Of a stretch of DNA of 64,000 bases, positions 35,701 through 44,700 are shown piece by piece; positions within the stretch are counted from its first letter, which is position 1, and each line of letters begins with the position of its first letter. This DNA is from Hemibagrus wyckioides. Lineage: Eukaryota > Chordata > Actinopteri > Siluriformes > Bagridae. The stretch is from NCBI RefSeq assembly GCF_019097595.1, contig NC_080716.1:10217401-10281400 (forward strand), written 5' to 3'. The position numbers and the translations under genes were made by a program. Below the pieces are notes generated by a model, which saw nothing but the letters and a program-made list of their open reading frames with translations, was not told where the DNA came from and ran no database searches.

Positions 35701-38700
35701 CTGTAATATTTTAACTCCTCATCGTTTCATACTGTACATGTTTGCCAGTGCAATGTGGGGTTAATACACCAAAAGCACTGCTAACACTGCCTCAGAACAG
35801 GGTTTCATAACCCTGGGTAAAAAAGTGGTGCTTACCCTGCTTCTAAATGACAAGTGTGAGGTTAAAATGCAGGGTTCAGAACAACAATAACCCACAAACT
35901 AAAAGGCCTTTATTAATATTCTAGTCTAGGTTGCAATACACTGAAACCTTTGACTGTATTCAATTAACTTCACACGTGCATGTGGATAAAACACCTGTAA
36001 TGATACAAGTAAAGTGTCGTGGTTAACAGCGAGCTGCGGTAAACTTCACCTCGGACGAAGACAAAAGCGGAGTGAGAGTCGAAGCCTGACTTGGTGTTGA
36101 TGCGCAGAGTGTAAAGTCCCTCGTCCTCTTTGTTGAGGTGGATGAGAGTGAGTGTGGCTCGCTGGCCACTCCAGTGCATCTGCACCCATTTGGATGGTTC
36201 CAGAACCACACCTAGTTAAATACATACATTAAAAATGATTTGACCGATAACGATAGAGCAGTACAGGATTAGTGGTTAGCAATATATAGTAATTGCTAAT
36301 TCAGTTATCATACCTACTTCCCTATACTGGGCCTCATTTATATGTTTCTTAGTCATATGTTTATAGGAGCATTTCCACAAGAAATGTTGCATTCATGAGA
36401 AACATTTTAGATCAGAAAAATGCTTGTATCCTACACCATCTCCTATATTTATGTATAAGGAGATTCACTAATGTGAACCTTCACTAACGTGCATTTCTTC
36501 TACATGTCGTACTGTGTATGGTTATGTGTGTAACAATTAAAAATTTTGTGACTGATCAGTTTTTAAGTCATTCAGTATAATCATTTATTTTCTTCATGGA
36601 TTTCACAGACATGATTAAACTGCCTATTCTTTCAATTACACATGAGCTTAGTGGAAATGTCGTGGAATCCATTCATGCCATTGTATATAAATGACTCAGC
36701 AATCTAAAAGGAAACTATAAATTAACACAAAAGAAATGCCACACATAAAAGAAAGAGGTCTGTGTGTGTTAGCTGACATGCTGCGATGGCTGAGCTGCAT
36801 TACTGGAAGAATTAGTATCCAAGGTACATAAAAGGCAGATTTTCATCAATATTTTGTAATTTTCTTCTATGTGAAGACTTTTATGAAGTCTTGTGGATGT
36901 CACTCAGTGTGCTGTGAATATGTTTAAGTTAAGGGTGATTTATATTTATCAAATCTGGCAGGAATTGTAGCTTCTTAAGACATTACGACATTGATATGCA
37001 ACTTTAAAACATTAATATGCAACTTTAATAAAAGAGGCCCAATATTCCTATATATACTATATACTAACACACAGGATTTTAAGAATTTGTAATATGACTT
37101 ACATAAGTTTTTTCATACTGTTTTTACCTGACCTTCTAAGGGCAAGAATTACATAGAAATGTTCAAAAAAATCCAACAACACTTTATTGACACAAAGGTT
37201 TAAAGTAAATGGTGACATCAAACCCATATCTGCTTAGTGAGATGTGTGCTTGTTCATAATCATCTACAGTTTAAAGGCTTTATCTTCTAACACTAAAATT
37301 CTGTGTAAGGTTTTCCCAACAGAGGTAAAAAACACACGTCTCACACTGAAAGCCAACAGTGCCCTGACTAATTTTATATCAGACTTGCAGTTGATAAAAT
37401 TATTCATTGTTCATACTGACTAAAAAAATTCTGAACACTTGTGTTCTGGTAAAAAGAGTTAACTACATATATTCAATGTATGTACAACGAATTAATTTCC
37501 TTAATCCGAGTGCCTACCCACCATTCCTGTACCACAGCACCTCAGGCTGATAGCGCTTCACAGTGGGATAGATGATGACAGTGCAGCCCAAACTCATGGT
37601 CTCTCCTTCACGGCCGAAGGCCACGGTGAACTTATCGATAATGGTGGTCCTGAAGGTGACGCCATACTCAGGACTGAAAGCATCTTAGCAGAGGAAGACA
37701 GCTAAGAATTAGACCTTTAAAGTGGAAGATGTTTGGTGTATATGTTTAGATGAAGCACTATACCACGTTCCAGTAAGTGTAATAAAACGTTCAGAGTTTG
37801 TGTGAATGTATCAAATGTAGATTTCATAGAAATCTGGAAACTTACGGGGTCTTTCAGTCACTTTTCCATCTTTAAATCCTGTAAAAGATGCGGAAACAGA
37901 CATCAGTTCTGCAATAATAAATATCTTACATTCACTGGAATCATTTCCTTTTTTTTTCAACATTAATAAAGAATAATAAGAATTATAGATAGATTTAATA
38001 GAAGGTAAAATAAAAAGAATTTATAATAATAAGAGGAGGAAAGAAGAATAAAATAAAAAATTAAATATAGAAATAAAAAAAATTCCTGTCAGCTCACATT
38101 CAAGTGTCCATAATAGACAGATAAACAACCAGAACATCACCACAGCTACACCAAAACACAATATTAGCTCCCTTTATCCCAAAAGCATTAGGAGAACCCC
38201 TTAATGAAAGTCTAATCTTCTCCAAGTTAACAAAAACGCATTATATCTCTAATCCATTGTGAAAGAGACGGAGGTCTAATCAGTATTAGTCTTCTAGCAA
38301 GCAGAATGCGAAGGCCAGGAATCATTTCCTGTTTTAAACCCTCTGTATCTCCATTTGGCTCTCCACTCCCTCACAGCACTGAGACCACAATCAGCTTTAA
38401 TGCACAGAATATACACAAGTCTTTCATTTTTACTACAACAGTCTCTTACACAGTTGCTTATAATTCTACAGAACACAAGAGTGATATCTAATAAAACATA
38501 CACAGCTCTTCCAAAGATTTTAAAACATGACAAAGCATGCCATTAAATTATTCTGTAAAGAAACCCAAGTGACCTCTGAAAGCAGGGTGCTAGGGGCCTA
38601 AAATAGAATAGGCTGTGAAGGTGTCAGCTGGCTGCTCCACTCAAAATATACTTCACTCAGATGTCTGCCTGCTTCACACTAAGTCCACTTAAAAAAGAAT

Positions 38701-41700
38701 GAGTGAACAATCTAATCATGAATAAAATAAAATAAAATAAAATAAAATAAAATAAAATAAAATAAAATAAAATAAAATAAAATAAAGTAAAGTAAAGTAA
38801 AGTAAAGTAAAGTAAAGTAAAGTAAAGTAAATAAAATTAAATAAAAAAAAAATAATACATTTTAAGCACTATGGCACTAATTCTGGGTTCTCACAGAAAC
38901 CCTAAGTAGGAAGAACCTCTAGATGAGATGCCAATCCATCACAGGACTCCCACACACACCCACAGACACACACACACACACACACACAAACAGACAACAC
39001 AGACACATATAGACACACCCACACACAGAGAGACACACACACAGACAGACATAGACACACTCTCCCACACCCACATAGACACACACAAACAGACACACAC
39101 ACACACACACAGACACACCCACCCAAACACCCACACACAAACACATACACACACAAACACAGAGACAAACCCACCCACACACAAAATTTGTTAGGTCTAA
39201 CTATCGGAAATGTTTGACGAATTTTAAATGACACGCATGCCTTATATTCTTATACTGCCATCCTTTTTGTGACTTCAACCTGATAATAGAAGCTGCACTG
39301 CATAAGAGAAACCTAATACAGGGAGCGATGTTCTGCTTAAAGACACAAAAAGACTTCCCATAGAATTCCTAGGCAGGAAGATCCTCTGGATGGAATGCCA
39401 GTCCATCACAAGACACACACACACACCTTGGAGCAATTCACGTTCATCATTCAAATTATGATAAATATCTTAAAAAACAGGATTTTTAAAATAAATTCTA
39501 TCAGAAATAATGTGCAGAATATAATATACAGAATATGATGCAGCATTGTTTACCAAAACATCTTGCACATTCATGTCACCTTGCCCTATGTAGGTCGTTT
39601 GTGATAATAATACGGAGAATTTAATTTTCCTGAAGTGCTCATCTCATATTTGTTTCGGGGACAGCTGCAATAAACCCAACCTAATATTCTAGACGTGTGC
39701 ACCTACTTTTAATGATGACCGAGGCAAAGGCAGAGCTCTCGCCCTTCACATTGAGAGCTGAGATGCGGTATTCGGCCGTGTCGCTGAAATCACAGCTGTA
39801 ATGCAATAACAAGATCAATTTTACTCCAAATAAACTCATCCACGTGGTCCATCACAGAAAGTATTTATTCCACAGCAAAGTCAAAGCAACTGAAAAGTCA
39901 GGTAAGGTTTATAAACGAGAGATGAGTGACCCAAGATACGTACTTTTTAATCTCCAGAGAGTGCATGTTGTAATTGCTTTCTGCAGTGTACTTCTCAGTG
40001 TGAGCTTTTGCATCGATCAGCACATTATTTTTGTACCTGATCAGAGAGGAGAGAAAACAGATAGCATATGTTGATCAGGTCTAATCTGTCTTGTGCGTTG
40101 TAATCCTCGTATAACAAAGGGAAAAATATCTTGAATATTGTCAAATTTACTACTGACTGATGTTTCTATTTATTGGGTTTTTTCTTAACCAAATTTTGTT
40201 ACTAAACCCAGGCTGATTCTATTGGCAGATGTCATGATATGGAAGGCGAAGATGGATGCAACTGTAGAGAATTTATTTTATAGAGTGCAAAAAAACCCTA
40301 AACTGTGAAAGACAAAACCATACATTACGAATTCAAGAAAAAAAAAATCCTAAAGACTGAGGGTGAGGCTGTAAAACATATGATATGATACGATACGATA
40401 CGATACAATACGATATGATACGATATGATATGAGTGACACAATTCTACATGACACCACCATGACAACAACAATGACAACGACAAAGACGAGAACAAAAAG
40501 CTTGACAAACAGACACTCAAGCACATGACTTCCCTCTAGAGGGATGCTAATGAGACATATCACACAACAGGTTTAGTATTTTGGACATGGACATGTCACA
40601 TGCTGTGGCTGATGGTTAATATAGTTCCATGTTGACTCCAGCATAACCATCAAAGTGATAAATTTCCCTTTTTGTCTAGTGTTTATTTGTAGAAAGAAGC
40701 AAAATCTGCCAACAGAATAAGAAAATATGTCTAGCAATAGGCGTAGTGGTCTTATATTATTTATACAATAAGAAATATCAGATAATGTTTCCTTTACCCA
40801 AGATTCTTCACTTGCTAAAATAAAGAAGAACTTTTTTTGTTGCTGTGATCTCTATATAAAGACCTACATATAAACACACATTATTTAAAATATTTATCTT
40901 GAGATTCTTGGCTCAATTTCTCCACAAAAAGCTATTTTAAAAATTCTTTTGTAGATATTTCCTTTCACATATTTAGACATAAATGTTGTTTACATAGCTA
41001 TAAAATCGATAGTTAGAAAGAAACAGTCAGGGGAAATGATGAACACAAGATCCTAATGCCTCACCAGGCCACGCGGGGTTTTGGCCAGCCCGCCACAGTG
41101 CAGTGTAGAGTCACACTCTTTCCCTCCCACACAGTCTGACCACGCGGCTTCACGATGAACTCGGGAGGGTGAGCCAGATTGTCCGTGTTCAGCTTCCTCT
41201 GGAACTCGTGCTTTTCATGAATCTGTAACAAGAAGCCGAATGAACAGTATGAGTATGAGTTACATTGCACCAGAAGGTACAAATACAGGGCTAGAGCAGA
41301 GTAATCAACTATTAGATTATTATGTTTTGTTTTTCTAGACAGTTGGAATGTTTTGCATTATGGATGAATCTACTAACAATCATTTACAGTTTTATTCTGA
41401 CTGTGGCGCACTGTGGACATGTTGACTGTGTGGATCTGATTTCTAATGAAATAAAGTCAACTACTGTGCATTTTGATTAAAAAGAAAGGCTCTTAAATGT
41501 TTTTAAAGGGTCTATGGTTCTTTCTCTCCATAAAAGGCAAAGCTCATGTTGAGCTAAAAGCAACAAAATGATTACTAAACATGTGCTAAAACTTCCAATG
41601 ATGCAGCTTAGCCACTGCAGCTCTTCAGCTACCGTAAGCTAGATGTCATGGTAGCGCCTGTTTCATGTAACTCCACGTTCTTCATGTAACCCCTATTTGA

Positions 41701-44700
41701 TTCTGGTTTCTTTGTCAAGCTTTTGTTGATGTTGTGATTGTCATGTTAATCTCTCTATGGCATGTAGCTATCCAACAACCTGATCGAAGCCTGGCATTCA
41801 CTATGTAGAAATAACCCGTAGCTAGCTACTATTTGGATATCTTTATGCAGAACACAGTGTTTATTAAACTGGCTGCTTATATAACATGATCATTGAAGCT
41901 AGATAGCATGAGGAAAGATCAATAAATAAATATCCATATAATTTTTGGATAGGGTGTCAAGCAGAAAAACCCAATTTTATTTTTATTTTCTCTTTTTTCA
42001 GCCCTAGCAAAATCCCCTGTTTTTTTCCCATACTACTATACACATACATGATAAAAGTCCTTCATTGAGTAAATTCTTAAAAATAAAGGCTCTTGATTGT
42101 TTTTAAAGGGGCTATAGTTCTATGAAGAGCAAGTACAGAAGTTTGACCTTCTTGGTAAGGGCCAGTTTTTCTGCAGACTCCCTCATGGTTATGCTGCGGC
42201 TCTTCTTCACCAGTTTCAGCTGGTACTCAGAGTCTCTGGAGAAGAGGTTCCTCATGACCACGTAGCCCAGACCTTCCTCCTTCACTTCCTCTTGGCTCTC
42301 CATCAGATCCTGTGTGGCTAAATAACTGATCAAAGGAATGAGAATGGCTTATTGGTGGCCAATACAAGCTCAGATCATTTCATGTTAACAGTCCCTGAGG
42401 TGAATCAGTTAGAAGGACCAGATAATATGAATTTACATTAATATCGAATCTGGTTTATAAATGTCAGTGTCGATGATATGACTCTGCATTTCTTTTAAGT
42501 ATTTATAGAAGTATAATAAATCACAAAACTAACAAATTATCTTTATAAAAAAAGGCCCTGGAGACGACATGGAAGGATTACAAATAAAAACACTTCGAAT
42601 GAAATACATTGTACAGTATTCTGTGTCTGGAACAGGAAGAAAGGAAAGAATAAGAATGAAAGCCACCTGCTTTTACAAACAGGAACCACGTATCCAATGA
42701 CGCTCTCCTCTTTGTCCAGTGCCAGGCAGGCGCACTTGTGCTCCTTGGCGTAGAAAGCCTTTTTTTCTTCTTGCTTCTTACTTGCAGACCCCTTACTTAC
42801 TTTCACCCTAATGAAAAAAAATCCAACCGAGGTCACGGTACAGGCAGCAGAGAATAAACAAGAGCAGCGTTCTTTACTATCAAAGACGATATTCCTGAAC
42901 CTTGCATCGGTAAAGAACAGTAAAATGTCTCGGTTTCTAACCTGGTGGTAGAGCTCACTTTCTTCTCCTCCTTCTTCTTGGCAGTTTGCACCCTAAACAC
43001 AGACCAACAGCGGTCACACCACAAGCAGTGGAGAAGAAAAAAGTGTCATTCTTGTGCTTGTTTTGATTAAGAAAACCATGTCTCGGTTGCTAACCCGGAA
43101 ATGGAGGTCAGCTTCTTCTCCTGCTTTTTACTTGAAGTTTGCACCCTAAAAAAAAAACAAAACCCAACAACAATCAGGCCACAAACCACACAGCGTGTGA
43201 TAAAAACAAAACCAGCAGCGTTTCCATTTATTGTTAAAACACTAAATACACAATCAATTCAATAATACAGAATAATGTTACAGTTCCTGCAGCTTGGATG
43301 GAATGAGAATGTTAATATGTTACTTGATGATCGTGTTTAGTGTGTTAGTGAAAGCTTCAATGTGATTAGACACTGAGCTACAGTTATACAAAAGCAAAAC
43401 TGTTAAACATTTACGAATACTACAAACTACGTGATGCACAGGGACAACATTTTTCATCTGTTTTAACTTTATAAATCTGTACAATGCTCTAGCTGTATGC
43501 TCTAAGACTAACCATTAAATTGTAGTATGTAAAAAAAATTCTTTTGCTGTTATTGGGTCTGATTTATCTTTTAGTAAAGCTGTATATTTCCCTCCAGATT
43601 ATTGTATTTCGATAAATCGCAACCATACACGAGTTACTATGTTCACAAGACAGCTGATTTACATTAAGTTAAGCCCACAAATCTCAATAAAAGTCAAAGC
43701 TCCCAGTGAGCTAAAAGCAACAAAATGATTACTACATTTCTGTCAATTAGCAGATGCCCTTATTTACATTTTGATCTCATTTTATACAACTGAGCAAGTG
43801 AGGGTTAAGGGCCTTGCTCGGGGGCATATTACTAAACTTCTAAACTAAACTAAATGACTATCTCTATTAATAAACATGCAACATGTGCTAAAACTTCCAG
43901 TAATCCAGCTTAGACACTGCAGCTCTTCAGCTACTGTAGGCTAGATGCCTGTTTCATGTAACACTGTGTTAGCACTCCTATTTACTTCTGCTTTCTTTGT
44001 GTTTTCTTGTCAAGATTTTGTTGTTGTGATTGTCATGTGAATCCATCGTTTATGGTTCTTGTTCTTCATGGTTGTTTTTGTTTTTGGTCATTTTCACCTC
44101 CAACTTCAAGACCACAAGTCTTACATTTTGGATTGCTTTCTTTTGAATCCATTAATAAACTTCACTACGTTTTATTGCATGATATAACATACAACAAAAA
44201 ATATTTCAACTTGACAATGCAATCCTTACAGTATATAAAAGATCAATAACTGATGGTGTTTATATTATTTGAAGGCTCACATTAAACTTACAGATACTCA
44301 GAAGTTTCTAGGACAAGAAAAATTGTCATAGTATACATTTTTGTTTTTAACTAACTGGATTTTCATGAAGTACAAATAAACAAAAAAATTGCAAACAAAT
44401 TTCCTCATATCTAGTTTTTAAATGAGGCCCACTGTCCTATTTGGGCAGCTTAAATCAAAGGCTAAACAACGATTATTGTCTTATTCAACTGTGAATCAGA
44501 TTTTGTTAAATATTTCTAACAATTCTAACATTTGGGGGAAAAATCTAGACGTAAAATGTAAGGATTTACTATTAAATATAATGTTGCTACTCATTTTAAA
44601 CTCATGAACATTTCCAAAGATCTCGAGGGCTTCTCAACATAAAGACTTGTTGAACAGATAGCCATCTGAATTGGACAGCAGCAGGAGATAAACCTGGAGG

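Noticed and set aside
38902..39234. Cys/Val-rich and Thr/His-rich frames on both strands
   Set aside because: They are translations of a CA-rich microsatellite region.
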